Origin: Candidatus Hydrogenedentota bacterium
GTDB lineage: Bacteria; Hydrogenedentota; Hydrogenedentia; Hydrogenedentales; CAITNO01
Direction: 5' to 3'
Assembly: GCA_018056705.1 (NCBI GenBank)
Contig: JAGPFE010000001.1
Span: forward strand, 159,239-223,238
Length of the DNA stretch: 64,000 nt
Shown here: positions 25,513-35,827 of the stretch, piece after piece
Numbering within the stretch: the first letter of the stretch is position 1
Layout of the letters: each line of letters begins with the position of its first letter
The notes under the pieces: model-generated
What the model saw: the letters and a program-made list of their open reading frames with translations, nothing else
The model's database searches: none
What the model was told of the DNA's origin: nothing
Made by a program: the position numbers and the translations under genes

Positions 25513-28500
25513 TCAATATTCCTTTTTCCAGAATACGCCTCCGCCGCCGCTTTCGTTGGCGCCGGCGTCCACTTTAACCCGAATGTTAGGGGTTACCTCG
25601 ATTTCCGCGGAAACCTTGCCGCTGTTCTGGGTAAGTCCCTGTTCGGCCTGCACGTAAACCCGGTCCCCTATGGACCGGCTGACCCCGACCGCGGTCTCGC
25701 CCAGCGTGTCTCCCGTCCGGATGTCGAAGGCATCCATGCCGGGAATCCTGAAACTCCCTCCAAGAAACTGAAGCAGGGTAAACCGGCGCCCCAACAACGA
25801 GGCCGCCCGGGCTACCTGAAGCGCCTGCAGTGGTGAAATATGGGCCGTGCCCCGGCGGAACAGCAGCCTGGACAGCGCTTCTTCCGGAGGCAGTTCAGGG
25901 GTGGAATTCACGCTTAGCGTCATGTTCCCCGGTTCGCCTTCCAGGGCCAGTCGCACGGTCGTCTCCCCTGACTCGCCCACCGCCCGAAAAACCAGGTAGG
26001 GACGATACAGATCCTCTTCATTCATGGTTACCCGGCTTTCCGATATATCCAGTCGTTTTCCAAAAAAATTCAGGTTGCCGCGGACGGTCCGTATCTCCCC
26101 CCGACAGGTCGGTGTCTTGATCGGTCCCGACGCCTGGATCGAGCCCTGCCACTCCGACTGCAACACGGGTGACCGGATCATCAACTGCCCCGGAATGTCC
26201 AGCGACACGTCGCATCGGACTCGAGATCCGAAACTCGTCCGTTCCGGTTCCTTCTGAAGGGTGTCCTGATCTTGCCGCGTGGTTCCCTCCTCCAGGGAGT
26301 CCTTACTCTTTATCGTCGTATCCGGCCTGGGAACATCCTGCCGCTCCAGGGTTACCACCGGTTGTGTTGCTCCGCGGTCGGTGGTGGACATGGCCGCTTC
26401 AATCACGCCCTGGTCGAGATGCAGCCTGCCGGCAACGAGCGGACCGGTTACCACCCCGGTGAGGGCCAGGTCCCCGCTGACCATGGCCGCGGCATAGTCC
26501 ACGCGCAGGATCCTCAGGTGATCCAGGCCAAGGTGAATATCCAGCTCCGGCCAGAATGTGCTGCCTCCTTTCAGGATTCCACCTCCCTGGATGGTTCCCC
26601 CTCGCCCGTCTTCCGCCGAGAAGCGAGTAATCCGTACCATCGTCCCGTCTGTCCGGGCCTCACAGGTGATATTTCGCAGAATGGTTCCGAACCGGTAATC
26701 CTCAAAGTACCCGTCCTGCAGGGTCATTGCTCCAGACACGCCCGGACCGCCATGTTGCCGTTCCCAGGTAATCGCCCCGGAGAGCATACCCTTCAGGTTG
26801 AACTGGTCCTGCCCCGTGAGAAAAACCAGGTATCCCAGGTCTCCAGAAACGGTGATCCGGTTGCGCAGGGGATCCGTGTCAGACCATGCCGCGGCATATG
26901 GCCTGAGTCCCAGCCGGCTGGTTCCCTGGCCCTCAATCTGAACGTTGAACGGTTGTTCCAACCCGCTGGCGATTACCTCTCCGGTCCAGGTCGTTAATCC
27001 GCCACGCTCCCGGCGCGCCTTGAAGATCGCGCGCGCGCTGGCCGGATCATTGTCATGGCCAGCAGGACGCGCCTCTATTCCAACCTCCAGGTTTCCCTGG
27101 ATATCAGGGGCGTCCCCGGTAAAATCGACCCGCCCCCGGCATGTTCCCCGGAAACCGGGTATCCCTGTTGCCTTGGCCAGGGACGTCAGCGGAATACCAT
27201 CCCAGGCCACGTGTCCCGAGAGTTCTTCCTGCCGCCATCGTCCTTCTCCTTCCACGAATCCGCCTGTTGCCACTTCCACGCGCGCGGATTCCAGGGTTAC
27301 TCCATCGGCATCCGCGCGGATTGTCACCGGTCTCCCCAGGCGCCAGGACTCTTCCCACGCGTGTCCGCTGCCCTGGTCGATCGTCACGCCCGTGAAGGCT
27401 GAATGCATCACGCCTTCCAGTTGATAATCCGCGGGAATCGCTCTTGCCATGACGCGGCCGGACAACGTCCAGCGCGCGTCTTGCCCGGGTTCATTTTTTT
27501 CGACGGTCAGCACCTGTTCTTCCAGCAGGACGCCTCCACCCGCGCGTCCCGAAGTTACCTCCACGCGGCCTTGCCATTTCGATACGTTTCCGACTTCCCT
27601 TTCCCAGGCCAGCGAACCTTTCCCTTCCCGCGCGAACAGCCCGCCGGACGCCAGGTCTTTGAACGCCCCCTCCGCCGTAACGCGGAGTTTTCCGGACGCG
27701 TACCGCGCGCTGATGCTTCCGGAAAGACTCCCCTGTTCTACCCTGGCAAACATCGTCGGAATATCGACCTGCTGCACGTTTACCGTGGCGGAAAAATCCC
27801 CGGGCCTATAGTTTCCGTCCAGGGTCCCGATGGACTGGCTAAATGCTGGCTTATCCATCAGGCTGATGGACTCGCGCCGATTCCACCAGGTCGCGGCCGC
27901 GACGCCGACTCGGGCTTTGCGGACCTGACCTCCCGTATCGTTCCACCTGATCTTTCCACTGATGCCGATAGGATCCCGTGTACCTCGGGGAATTGCCAGC
28001 AGGCACGCGTCACCCTGCCACTCCCTCCCATCCCGACGCAACCGCGCGCCCGCGGCAGCGGCCCGCAGGGGCGTGTCCCCGGCAGTCGCGTCCCAGGAAA
28101 ACACGCCAGCCACTTCCTCGGGTTGCGCGCTGCCTGTGCCCCGGATTTCCGCGCGCATGGTCCCCTCCCCCGATTCAATCCACGAGGGAACTTCCTGCTT
28201 CGCCAGCAGGGGCAGGCCGGACAGGGATGGGAAAAGGCGGGATTCGAGGGCAACGGACCAGTTTCCGCTGGCCGTATTCACTTCTAGGCTCACCTCCCCC
28301 AGATCCGTTTTGAGGGAGGGGGCATGGAACAGCGCGTTTCCCGTGAGGCGGGTATTCTCGTACTGAACCTGTCCTTCGCAGGTTATGTTTCGGTCGACCG
28401 CCATCAGGAAAGCCCGTGGCAGCGCGTTTTTTTCGTCAACTTCCAGCCCGGATCCCTCCACGGCAATTGTTCCCTTCAGGGGAGCTTCCATGCCGGAACG

Positions 28501-30489
28501 TTCAACGTGAAAGGTTCCGGAAACAGTCCCACGGGCATCACCCGCGCCTTCCGGAAGCCAGGGAGCCACTTGGGCGAGGTTCACCCTGGCCTTCCCGCCC
28601 AGGTGCATGTCGCCCGTGTCCGGGCGCCAGGTGCCAGACGCGTCGAGAACAGTCTCTCCAGCCGTTTCCAGTCGCCCGGAGATCGACACCAGGCCGTCAT
28701 CTGACCGGGCCAGCGTCAAGTGACCTGCGGGCGCGTCGATGGAACCACCGTGGGTCCAGTGATCCGCGGCAACCCGCGCGGTAAGTTGCCGTATCCGGTC
28801 TGCCCACGCGCCTGCCCTGGCGGATACAATGCCCGATACGCTCGCGTTTACCCTATCCAGGGTCATGCTGGTCCAGGTCCATCGGCCGCAAGTTATGTTC
28901 GCGTTCAGGCTTAATGCGTCGGGACTGCCCGAAAACTGAACGGTTCCTTCCCCCCTGTCCACGTTACCCCAGGGCGTGTCTGTCCCGGCAAAGGTTCCTG
29001 AGAATTTCCCATCCACCCGGAGCGTATCCAGATTCCATCCCGTTCCGGACAGGGTGCCACTTACCTGCCATAAGGCGGAGGCCAGGGATAAATCCTCGAT
29101 ATGCCACCCCGATTGATCTCCATGCCCAGTTGCCGCGCACTGCCATATCCCCGGACCCGTCACGGCACGCCAGGTTTCCGGTAACGGCACGCGGTCCAGG
29201 TCAATCCGTCCTTCGCCGCGCAGTACCCCGTCCCGGGTCCGCTCCAGCAGCACATTGAACATGGGAATGTCGCGAACTGAACCGGTTCCCTCCAGGTGGA
29301 AGGCGTCACGCCGCCAGGAAATCTTCCCGGAAAAGGACGCCGGAACCGCTTCCTCCAAGGGATCGGATGCTCCTGTTCTTGCTGTTCCGGCCAGGGTATG
29401 CAGCAGGGGGACCAGGTCTGTCACCGCCAGGGTGCTCTCCCCTTCTCCCGCCCAGTCCCTCGTGTTCAAGGTACCGCTTCCGGCAAGGGAAACCAGGGAG
29501 GTGTTTACCTCGGCCTGGTTTACGGTGATCATCCCTTCCGGGTCAATCGAAACCGCGATAAATACCCGGCCGATACCGTTCGCGGCCCGTGCCAGAACTC
29601 CGGGAAGGTTCCCGGGCAGGTTCTGGAATTCGCCTCTTGCCGTGTAACGAACGGTTTCATACCCCTCCGCGTCCACGTGAAGCGCGATTGACGCCTCTCC
29701 TGTTGCCTCGGTCGCGGAAACCTCCGCCGTCCACCGTTCCCGGCATCCCGATCCACCCAGGCGCAAGGTCACCGCTTCCGAGATTCCAAGCCAGGACGGA
29801 AGAATCTGTCCTTCCAGTCCCTCGCAGGTAACGCTGATGCCCCGGGATTGTTGGGGATCTCCCGCGGAGGCCGCGTCCGCGATCCTGACAGTGATTTCAC
29901 GGTCCCTGTCATCCGTCAAGCGGAGCGTTAAATCCGGTCCGCCGCGATCTCGCCTCACGTGGCCAGCCACCCGGTACGTTGCTTCGTGGCCCGCGACCTG
30001 TTCACCCACCACCAGTTGATGCACATCCAGTCGGTCCAGAGCGGGAAGCGCCTGCCAGACCGGTATGGCCGGTATCCGGAAAGGCATTTTCGGCGCGGGC
30101 CGGTGATCCACGTAGACCCGGTGGGCCCGGATCTCGCGCGGGAGCGGTTTTCCCCGGATGACCTCTTTCCAGTCGGGGGTTACGCGGAGGTCCTTGATCT
30201 CGAGCCATGTGCCCCGCGCGTCCATGACCTGGACCCGCCCAACATATACGTCGCCGCTGGGCGTCAGGGCGATATCCGAAACGCGGAGGTTCTCCGGCAG
30301 ATAGTGATCCACCAAACGTTGCAGCAGGAATCCACTCGAGAACCAGCCGAGCGATATCAGGATGACCAAAATGACGGCCACCGCCAGTGGTACGCGGTAT
30401 CTGGTCCAGGGTCCCCGGCGCCTGGGCAATCCCTTCCGCCCTTCCCGTTGCCCCGCGTCAGGCGCGGTATCTCCAGGGAACCCGCCCAT
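25513..30489 (-). CDS. tamB: Translocation and assembly module inner-membrane protein TamB
   Basis: TamB-family proteins (here 1658 aa) span from inner to outer membrane and are thought to move phospholipids or assist autotransporters with TamA. An N-terminal helix anchors it (VPLAVAVILVILISLGWFSS, near residues 32-51). The rest is a very long repetitive beta structure of AsmA/DUF490 type with many G-x-L-x-G-x turns. The conserved TamB C-terminal domain, about 1300-1658, contains RSPVLQSEWQGSIQASGP, RGNLNFFGKRLDI, SVNSTPELPPEEALSRLLF, and ends with DRVYVQAEQGL...VFWKKEY. The gene overlaps the upstream tamA stop by one base (TGATG), which fits a TamA-TamB complex. The start adds a short Arg-rich cytoplasmic tail. 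Confidence 0.9.
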   Translation of the reverse strand: MGGFPGDTAPDAGQREGRKGLPRRRGPWTRYRVPLAVAVILVILISLGWFSSGFLLQRLVDHYLPENLRVSDIALTPSGDVYVGRVQVMDARGTWLEIKDLRVTPDWKEVIRGKPLPREIRAHRVYVDHRPAPKMPFRIPAIPVWQALPALDRLDVHQLVVGEQVAGHEATYRVAGHVRRDRGGPDLTLRLTDDRDREITVRIADAASAGDPQQSRGISVTCEGLEGQILPSWLGISEAVTLRLGGSGCRERWTAEVSATEATGEASIALHVDAEGYETVRYTARGEFQNLPGNLPGVLARAANGIGRVFIAVSIDPEGMITVNQAEVNTSLVSLAGSGTLNTRDWAGEGESTLAVTDLVPLLHTLAGTARTGASDPLEEAVPASFSGKISWRRDAFHLEGTGSVRDIPMFNVLLERTRDGVLRGEGRIDLDRVPLPETWRAVTGPGIWQCAATGHGDQSGWHIEDLSLASALWQVSGTLSGTGWNLDTLRVDGKFSGTFAGTDTPWGNVDRGEGTVQFSGSPDALSLNANITCGRWTWTSMTLDRVNASVSGIVSARAGAWADRIRQLTARVAADHWTHGGSIDAPAGHLTLARSDDGLVSISGRLETAGETVLDASGTWRPDTGDMHLGGKARVNLAQVAPWLPEGAGDARGTVSGTFHVERSGMEAPLKGTIAVEGSGLEVDEKNALPRAFLMAVDRNITCEGQVQYENTRLTGNALFHAPSLKTDLGEVSLEVNTASGNWSVALESRLFPSLSGLPLLAKQEVPSWIESGEGTMRAEIRGTGSAQPEEVAGVFSWDATAGDTPLRAAAAGARLRRDGREWQGDACLLAIPRGTRDPIGISGKIRWNDTGGQVRKARVGVAAATWWNRRESISLMDKPAFSQSIGTLDGNYRPGDFSATVNVQQVDIPTMFARVEQGSLSGSISARYASGKLRVTAEGAFKDLASGGLFAREGKGSLAWEREVGNVSKWQGRVEVTSGRAGGGVLLEEQVLTVEKNEPGQDARWTLSGRVMARAIPADYQLEGVMHSAFTGVTIDQGSGHAWEESWRLGRPVTIRADADGVTLESARVEVATGGFVEGEGRWRQEELSGHVAWDGIPLTSLAKATGIPGFRGTCRGRVDFTGDAPDIQGNLEVGIEARPAGHDNDPASARAIFKARRERGGLTTWTGEVIASGLEQPFNVQIEGQGTSRLGLRPYAAAWSDTDPLRNRITVSGDLGYLVFLTGQDQFNLKGMLSGAITWERQHGGPGVSGAMTLQDGYFEDYRFGTILRNITCEARTDGTMVRITRFSAEDGRGGTIQGGGILKGGSTFWPELDIHLGLDHLRILRVDYAAAMVSGDLALTGVVTGPLVAGRLHLDQGVIEAAMSTTDRGATQPVVTLERQDVPRPDTTIKSKDSLEEGTTRQDQDTLQKEPERTSFGSRVRCDVSLDIPGQLMIRSPVLQSEWQGSIQASGPIKTPTCRGEIRTVRGNLNFFGKRLDISESRVTMNEEDLYRPYLVFRAVGESGETTVRLALEGEPGNMTLSVNSTPELPPEEALSRLLFRRGTAHISPLQALQVARAASLLGRRFTLLQFLGGSFRIPGMDAFDIRTGDTLGETAVGVSRSIGDRVYVQAEQGLTQNSGKVSAEIEVTPNIRVKVDAGANESGGGGVFWKKEY

Positions 30490-32306
30490 CAGAAAGCCTG
30501 TCCGAACCCGAAATAAACCTGTACGGCCGGATCCACGCCGTCACGCCGGTTGATCGGCGTCGCGACATCCACCCGCAACGGCCCAAGCGGTGTGGCGTAC
30601 CGGATTCCGATACCCGCTCCCACCCGGAGCGGCTCGGAAAAATCCGGCCATCCCTGCCGGAAAACGGTCCCCGAATCCACGAAGGTGACGAGCCCCAGTT
30701 TTTCCGTAAGGCGCCGCCGCAGTTCCACCGAGGTCTCCAGTAACGACCGCCCCCCGGTCGGATCTTCGTCCCGGTCAAGCGGACCGGCCATCTGGTACTT
30801 GTACCCCCGTACCGATCCTCCCCCGCCCGCGTAAAATTTCAGGTCGGCGGGGACCGATTCGAATGCCTCGCCTACCAGGGCTCCCGCCCGCAACCGGCCT
30901 GCCAACACCCATTCATCTCCCTCGGACAGGGGCTGGTACCCCGCCACCTGCAATTCCGTTTTCCACAGGTGAAGCCGGTCCTGGTCCAGGCTCACGTAAG
31001 GGGCCTGGTCCCATTGCAGCAGAAAACCCCGGGTAGCATCCAGCCGGTCATTCCGCCGATCCAGGGTAATCCCGCCCGGCAATCCGAGCAGCACGGTTTC
31101 CGTGGTTCCCAGGTTCTGCTTCACCTTGCCCAGGCGCAACGTTGGCCCGATTCCAGCAGTGATATCCGGGGAGAGATCTCCTTCGACCCGGGCACCGAGT
31201 TCTCCGGCCACCGACTCATAGGCGTCGGGTTGCTCGCCCACGATCTGTCCCCTGAGAATCAGTCGCTGGCGGTCCCACGGAATCCCGGGCAGGCGATACG
31301 ATCCCGAAAGTTCCTGCCGGATGGGTGACGCCTTGGCCGACACTTCCAGGCGTTCTCCTTCTCCCCTGAAATTGCGGTGCTCCCAGGATGCCTCGCCGCT
31401 GATACCGATATCCGTGTAATATTTCAGGCCGAGTGCCACGGCCCGAGGCGGTCTTGGTGAGACGGACACGAGGATGGGCGCGGCCGGTTGCCCGGCGGCG
31501 GCGGGATCGGGCTCCATCCTGACCGTGGAAAACAGGCCCAGGCGCGTCAGTCGCTGCCGCCCCGCTTCCAGCACGGACTCCCGGAAAGGTTCCCCTTCCC
31601 GCCAGGGAAGTTCACGGCGGATCACGTCCACGGGAACCGCCGTATCCCCGCCAGGCAGCCGCGTTTCGCCAAACACGCACAATGGGCCGGGCTCGATCCG
31701 GTACATGACCTGAACCGCGTTACTTTCCGGCGTCACCACCACCCGCCGGTCGGTGGCTTTCGCCCAAGCGTAGCCCCCTTCACGAAATCTTCTCAACCAG
31801 TACTGTTCACCGTTGAGGATGGCATCGAAGGTAGCCGGCGCGTCCCGTTTGAGGGGGCGTCCCAGGCGGGGAGGGATCTCCGGCAGGTCATCCGCGGGTA
31901 TGCTCCCGGAATCAACAAGGATCGACCCCACCCGGTAACGCGGTCCCGTATGCACCCGCAACTGGATGACCGCCGGTACTGCATCCGCCGGCGTGACGAC
32001 CTCGTAAGAGACGCTTCCGTCATAATAGCCATCTCGCTTGAGGAAATCCGCCAGGTTTTCCACGTCCCGGTCCGCGCGCTGCCGCAACTGAAATAATGAC
32101 GCCGGCACTCGACGTTCCAGTCGGACCAATTCGGATAGATCCCGAAGTTTCCGGGCCATCCCGCTGGAAAAGTCACCCCTGATTTCAGTGCGATAAGGCA
32201 CGTCTCCCCACGCGGTAACAACCCCAACCGTTAACCAGGCAGTCGCGATGATTACGGGTAACCGGCGGACCCATCCCGCCGGAAATTTGGCCACTCGCCT
32301 GTGCAT
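30489..32306 (-). CDS. tamA: Outer-membrane Omp85-family protein TamA
   Basis: This is a BamA/TamA-type outer-membrane beta-barrel protein (605 aa). It has a signal peptide (LPVIIATAWLTVGVVTAWG, cleaved near residue 34), then about three POTRA domains at roughly 35-265 (RRVPASLFQLRQRADRD, ASVSYEV-like strand patterns, GPRYRVGSILVDSG, RLTRLGLFSTVRMEP). From about 280 there is the Omp85 barrel, with GGGGSVRGYKYQMAGP as the conserved barrel loop and LRVGAGIGIRYATPLGPLRVDVA as the final strands. It ends in GFGQAF, with the terminal Phe that the BAM machinery recognises. It is coupled to tamB and named TamA rather than BamA because of this partner and the POTRA number. AGAGGA precedes the start. 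Confidence 0.92.
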   Translation of the reverse strand: MHRRVAKFPAGWVRRLPVIIATAWLTVGVVTAWGDVPYRTEIRGDFSSGMARKLRDLSELVRLERRVPASLFQLRQRADRDVENLADFLKRDGYYDGSVSYEVVTPADAVPAVIQLRVHTGPRYRVGSILVDSGSIPADDLPEIPPRLGRPLKRDAPATFDAILNGEQYWLRRFREGGYAWAKATDRRVVVTPESNAVQVMYRIEPGPLCVFGETRLPGGDTAVPVDVIRRELPWREGEPFRESVLEAGRQRLTRLGLFSTVRMEPDPAAAGQPAAPILVSVSPRPPRAVALGLKYYTDIGISGEASWEHRNFRGEGERLEVSAKASPIRQELSGSYRLPGIPWDRQRLILRGQIVGEQPDAYESVAGELGARVEGDLSPDITAGIGPTLRLGKVKQNLGTTETVLLGLPGGITLDRRNDRLDATRGFLLQWDQAPYVSLDQDRLHLWKTELQVAGYQPLSEGDEWVLAGRLRAGALVGEAFESVPADLKFYAGGGGSVRGYKYQMAGPLDRDEDPTGGRSLLETSVELRRRLTEKLGLVTFVDSGTVFRQGWPDFSEPLRVGAGIGIRYATPLGPLRVDVATPINRRDGVDPAVQVYFGFGQAF

Positions 32307-32621
32307 CCCGGATCCTCTGAACGCAATATCTTGTTCCTATTATGCCCCCAACACCACAAAATATTCTACAAAAATCGTAAAACGCGTCCCGTGCCAACCC
32401 CACGCTGGTTAACGTGGAAAAGGGACGGTTTATTCAATCCGGTGAACACGCTGGCGGATGCATCCCGGCTGAACCGCGCGCCGCATCGTTCTTTTCGATC
32501 TCCTTATCGGTCCCCATTTTTCATGAAGTTTCCGGTCTCCCATTTTTGTAATCTCGCCATGTCAGGCATAGAATATCGCGAATCCTGAAACACGTTTCGG
32601 CTTTCAGAAAGGAGCAACACC
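32307..32621. other. Divergent intergenic region between tamA and the isomerase gene
   Basis: This 315-base gap holds no credible gene. The half next to tamA is AT-rich, with a minus-strand CATAAT near 32340 that could be a -10 box for tamA, though no good -35 box sits at the right distance. The other half carries the isomerase promoter. Short open frames on both strands lack ribosome binding sites. Confidence 0.6.
32546..32574 (+). promoter_or_regulatory. Sigma70-like promoter of the isomerase gene
   Basis: TTGTAA and TAGAAT are separated by 17 bases, with a predicted start near 32581 and AAAGGAGC just before the ATG at 32622. Confidence 0.6.
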
Positions 32622-34205
32622 ATGGCCAGAGCAAAAACCGTTTTCCTGGTGTCCAACGGCGATTACCGGGATCCCGCCTGTGTCGCCGGGTGGCCGCTGC
32701 AGCAGCAGACGCTGCAAGCAACCCAGAAGGCCCTCAAAAAACTGGGATGGAATACCGTCATCCTTCCCGAATACGATTCCAGGCGCAGACATGGGTTCAT
32801 CACCCGTCAATGCGAAGGCACGGCGGTCTTTTCGAAGATCGATCCCGAAGCCCCGGTGATCGTTGTGCTCAACATCTGGGCGTACGCCCACCACGTGTGT
32901 GGGCCCCTGCAGACCCATCGGGGTCCCATCCTGTTGCTTGCCAACTTTGACGGCACGTGGCCCGGGCTGGTCGCGCTGCTGAACCATTCCGCTTCTCTTG
33001 ACCGCCTGAACGTGCGTCACTCCCGCCTCTGGAGTGAGTCCTTCTCCGATGATCCGGTGTTCATGAAAAAACTGGCTGAATGGATCGAAACTGGCCAGGT
33101 GAAACACGACACCCGTCACCTTGTGGACGGCGCGAAATTGAAACTGAAAGCGAATGCCACGCAGTTCGGGGAGCAAATTGCCAAGACAATCCTGACCGAA
33201 CGCTGCATCATGGGACAGTTTGACCCCGGATGCATGGGCATGCTCAACGCCGTCATGGATCCCGCCAAACTGGGTAGTCGCGGCATGCCCATCGAATATC
33301 TCAACCAGAGCGACCTCGTGGCGGAAATGAACCTCGTGGACGACCGAGAAGCCCAGAAGTGCCTGGACTGGCTGATCCGGAAGGGCTGCAATTTCCATTG
33401 GGGCTCCAACAAGTTCACTGAGCTCACCTATGACCAGGTGCTCTCGCAGATGAAGATGTACGTGGCCGCGTGCCGCTTCGTGGAACGCTACGGCCTGAGT
33501 GCCATCGGTATTCCCTACCAACTGGGCCTCGTGCGGTGCGTGCCGGCTTCGGACCTGGTGGAAGGCATGCTCAACAACGCCGATCGTCCGCCCGTCCGGG
33601 GGGAATCGGGCATCATCCACGCCGGGAAACCGATCCCTCATTTCAATGAAGGAGACATGGGCGCCGGCGTGCCGCAACTCCTGATGCATCGGATTTACGA
33701 GGCGAAAAACATGCCCTCGGAAACCACCCTGCACGACGTCCGGTGGGGGCGCGAATTCGAGGGGCGTTTCGTGTGGGTCTTCCTCATCTCCGGCGGCGCG
33801 CCACCCGCCCACTTCGGAGGATGGAAAAAAGCCCACGTGTACCGTCAGCCTGCCCTCTACTTTCCGCTGGGCGGAGGAACCTGTTCAGGCGTTTCCCGGC
33901 CGGGTACCATCACCTGGGCGCGTTGCTGGGAAGCCTACGGTGAAATCGGCATCGACTGCGGCACGGGAGAGGTGCTCGACCTGCCGGAAGAGGAATTGCG
34001 GGACCGCCTGCGCAAGACCACGCCGGAGTGGCCCATCGCCAACGTGCATATCCCCGGATACGACCGGGATGAACTCATGGCGACCCACATGTCCAACCAC
34101 ATCGTCATCGGCTACGGCGACATCCTGCAGGAACTGGTGGCAACCAGCCTGGCCCTTAACTTCAAGGTCCGGGTCGCGGGCGAAGCGGCAAAATCGCTGG
34201 GCTGA
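32622..34205 (+). CDS. L-fucose/L-arabinose isomerase-like protein
   Basis: This protein (527 aa) belongs to the fucose-isomerase-like superfamily, whose enzymes interconvert aldoses and ketoses with a metal ion. Matching features include FLVSNGDYRDP at the N-terminal strand, the central region LTERCIMGQFDPGCMGMLNAV, CNFHWGSNKF, and a C-terminal beta domain with ALYFPLGGGTCSGVSRPGTITWARCW. There is no signal peptide, so it is cytoplasmic. Cytoplasmic deoxysugar isomerisation would fit the RhaT-like importer at 60-61 kb, but the genes are far apart. The substrate is not certain: many members of this superfamily in environmental phyla are uncharacterised. It is monocistronic, with its own promoter and terminator. 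Confidence 0.8.
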   Translation: MARAKTVFLVSNGDYRDPACVAGWPLQQQTLQATQKALKKLGWNTVILPEYDSRRRHGFITRQCEGTAVFSKIDPEAPVIVVLNIWAYAHHVCGPLQTHRGPILLLANFDGTWPGLVALLNHSASLDRLNVRHSRLWSESFSDDPVFMKKLAEWIETGQVKHDTRHLVDGAKLKLKANATQFGEQIAKTILTERCIMGQFDPGCMGMLNAVMDPAKLGSRGMPIEYLNQSDLVAEMNLVDDREAQKCLDWLIRKGCNFHWGSNKFTELTYDQVLSQMKMYVAACRFVERYGLSAIGIPYQLGLVRCVPASDLVEGMLNNADRPPVRGESGIIHAGKPIPHFNEGDMGAGVPQLLMHRIYEAKNMPSETTLHDVRWGREFEGRFVWVFLISGGAPPAHFGGWKKAHVYRQPALYFPLGGGTCSGVSRPGTITWARCWEAYGEIGIDCGTGEVLDLPEEELRDRLRKTTPEWPIANVHIPGYDRDELMATHMSNHIVIGYGDILQELVATSLALNFKVRVAGEAAKSLG

Positions 34206-34227
34206 TTTTCCCGTCGAAGCGCAATCC

Positions 34228-34259
34228 GCCCTCCGGTTTCCCCGGAGGGCTTTTTCTTT
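34228..34259 (+). terminator. Intrinsic terminator after the isomerase gene
   Basis: A nine-pair stem (GCCCTCCGG / CCGGAGGGC) with a five-base loop is followed by TTTTTCTTT. Confidence 0.92.
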
Positions 34260-34269
34260 GGTTTCGGCG

Positions 34270-35613
34270 TCAGGACGGATCTCTGGGCAGTTCTCCCGCA
34301 AGGCAAGACGTCGGGCGCAGCACCACCTCAGGATCCAGCCGACGGGTACCCCAGCCCCGCACCGCTCCTACCACCTGGGCCATCGCCCATTCCAGGGTTC
34401 CCCTGAATTGAATTTTTTCGAACCCGAGCGTGACCAGCATCCAGAATCCAACCAGGAATAACAGGAACGGCCCGGCTATCCATGGAGTCCGGGGAAACGC
34501 GTGGCTCCCCACCAGGTACATCACGATCCGGCTGAAGCAGGTGGCCACGAAACTCTCGAAACAGAAAATCGTCAGGGCCATGACACCCGCCCGCCTCAAC
34601 CACAGGGTGTGCCGAGCCCACCAGGCGCGCTGATCGGAAGACGGTGAGAGATCCATCACCCGCAACAGAAACAACGCGAATCCCAGGATCAGGCCAAGAT
34701 TCAGTACCTGCATCTTGACCGGTCCAGGCTGTCGGGCCAGTTCCTCGGCGGAATATCCGCCCAGCGCGAACATGCATGCCGCGATCAGAACCAGCAGGCC
34801 CGCCGCCAGCCCGCCACGACGCGCAATGACTTCCTCGCGCACACCATCCCCGATGGCAAAACTCAAGGCAGCCCCAGCCAGCGTGAACCCCAGGCAGGGG
34901 AACACGGCAAGGTTCGGTCCAACCACCAGTTTTATGGCCAGGGCGCGCGGGTATTGTCCTGCATCCAGCGCCTCGTGAAATGGGGCGATCAGCAGGTGCT
35001 GAAGCCCGGGCGTGATCAGTAGTACCGCTGCCGCCATCCCGCACAACACCGTAATCATCCGCCGGGTGTTTTCGGTCCATCCGAGATACCGGCACAGAAC
35101 CAGCAGCAGATCGATCGCCAACCCGCACCCTGCGATCATGGACAACGCGTCATTGTAGAACAGCAGGACGGCCGGAAAATCCGGCACCTGCCCCCGCAGC
35201 AACGCCCCCGTCAGCAGCGTGTAATGATAGCCGTCGTGAAAGTACATGGGATGATGCATGAAGGTCATGTTTACCACGGATAACAGGTAGAGCAGCATCG
35301 CCGTGGTAAACCCGCCAGCCAGGAAACGCTTCAGCGTCGCGCGGGACTCCGGCCCATGTGGGGCCATGCCACCCCGGATGATCTTGTGGAACCCGTAGGC
35401 GTGGGCGGCCCCAGACACGAAGGCGAACAGGGGAGCCCATGTGGCCAGCAGGGCCAGGGGCGCGAACATCGCCAGCAGCCACCCCGGCGCGTTCTTCAAC
35501 GCCGCGGGATCATTGTTGAACACGATGCCGCTCAAGCCGTGGATAAACACAACGTAGAGAATCATGAATCCACGCATCGTGTCCAGGTACAGCAGACGGG
35601 GATATTTTGTCAA
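34270..35613 (-). CDS. Polytopic membrane acyltransferase-like protein
   Basis: This is a membrane protein (447 aa) with about ten hydrophobic helices. The N-terminus, RLLYLDTMRGFMILYVVFIHG, matches the start of DUF1624/HGSNAT-type and acyltransferase-3-type membrane acyltransferases, in which D-x-x-R-G and the intramembrane His are conserved. These enzymes move acetyl groups across the membrane onto sugars. A short polar tail with DPEVVLRPTSC ends the protein. Substrate is unknown; O-acetylation of a surface glycan is a reasonable inference. It is a single gene, convergent with the isomerase gene. Confidence 0.65.
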   Translation of the reverse strand: MTKYPRLLYLDTMRGFMILYVVFIHGLSGIVFNNDPAALKNAPGWLLAMFAPLALLATWAPLFAFVSGAAHAYGFHKIIRGGMAPHGPESRATLKRFLAGGFTTAMLLYLLSVVNMTFMHHPMYFHDGYHYTLLTGALLRGQVPDFPAVLLFYNDALSMIAGCGLAIDLLLVLCRYLGWTENTRRMITVLCGMAAAVLLITPGLQHLLIAPFHEALDAGQYPRALAIKLVVGPNLAVFPCLGFTLAGAALSFAIGDGVREEVIARRGGLAAGLLVLIAACMFALGGYSAEELARQPGPVKMQVLNLGLILGFALFLLRVMDLSPSSDQRAWWARHTLWLRRAGVMALTIFCFESFVATCFSRIVMYLVGSHAFPRTPWIAGPFLLFLVGFWMLVTLGFEKIQFRGTLEWAMAQVVGAVRGWGTRRLDPEVVLRPTSCLAGELPRDPS

Positions 35614-35827
35614 GAGGTTACGCCTTTGGGGAAAATTGCCTGCCTGAAACGATTCTGAAGACCTTGCCTGAAGTAAGAGTGCTTACAGTTTAACATCTAA
35701 TAACCAGCGCCGGCAACCGTGCCTGGACAGAAATTTCATGTTGCAAATGGCAATCCGCCCGTTAAATGTTGAATAATACGAAACGTGATTGCGCGTACTG
35801 GATGAATCCCAGGGGATTGAAACGAGG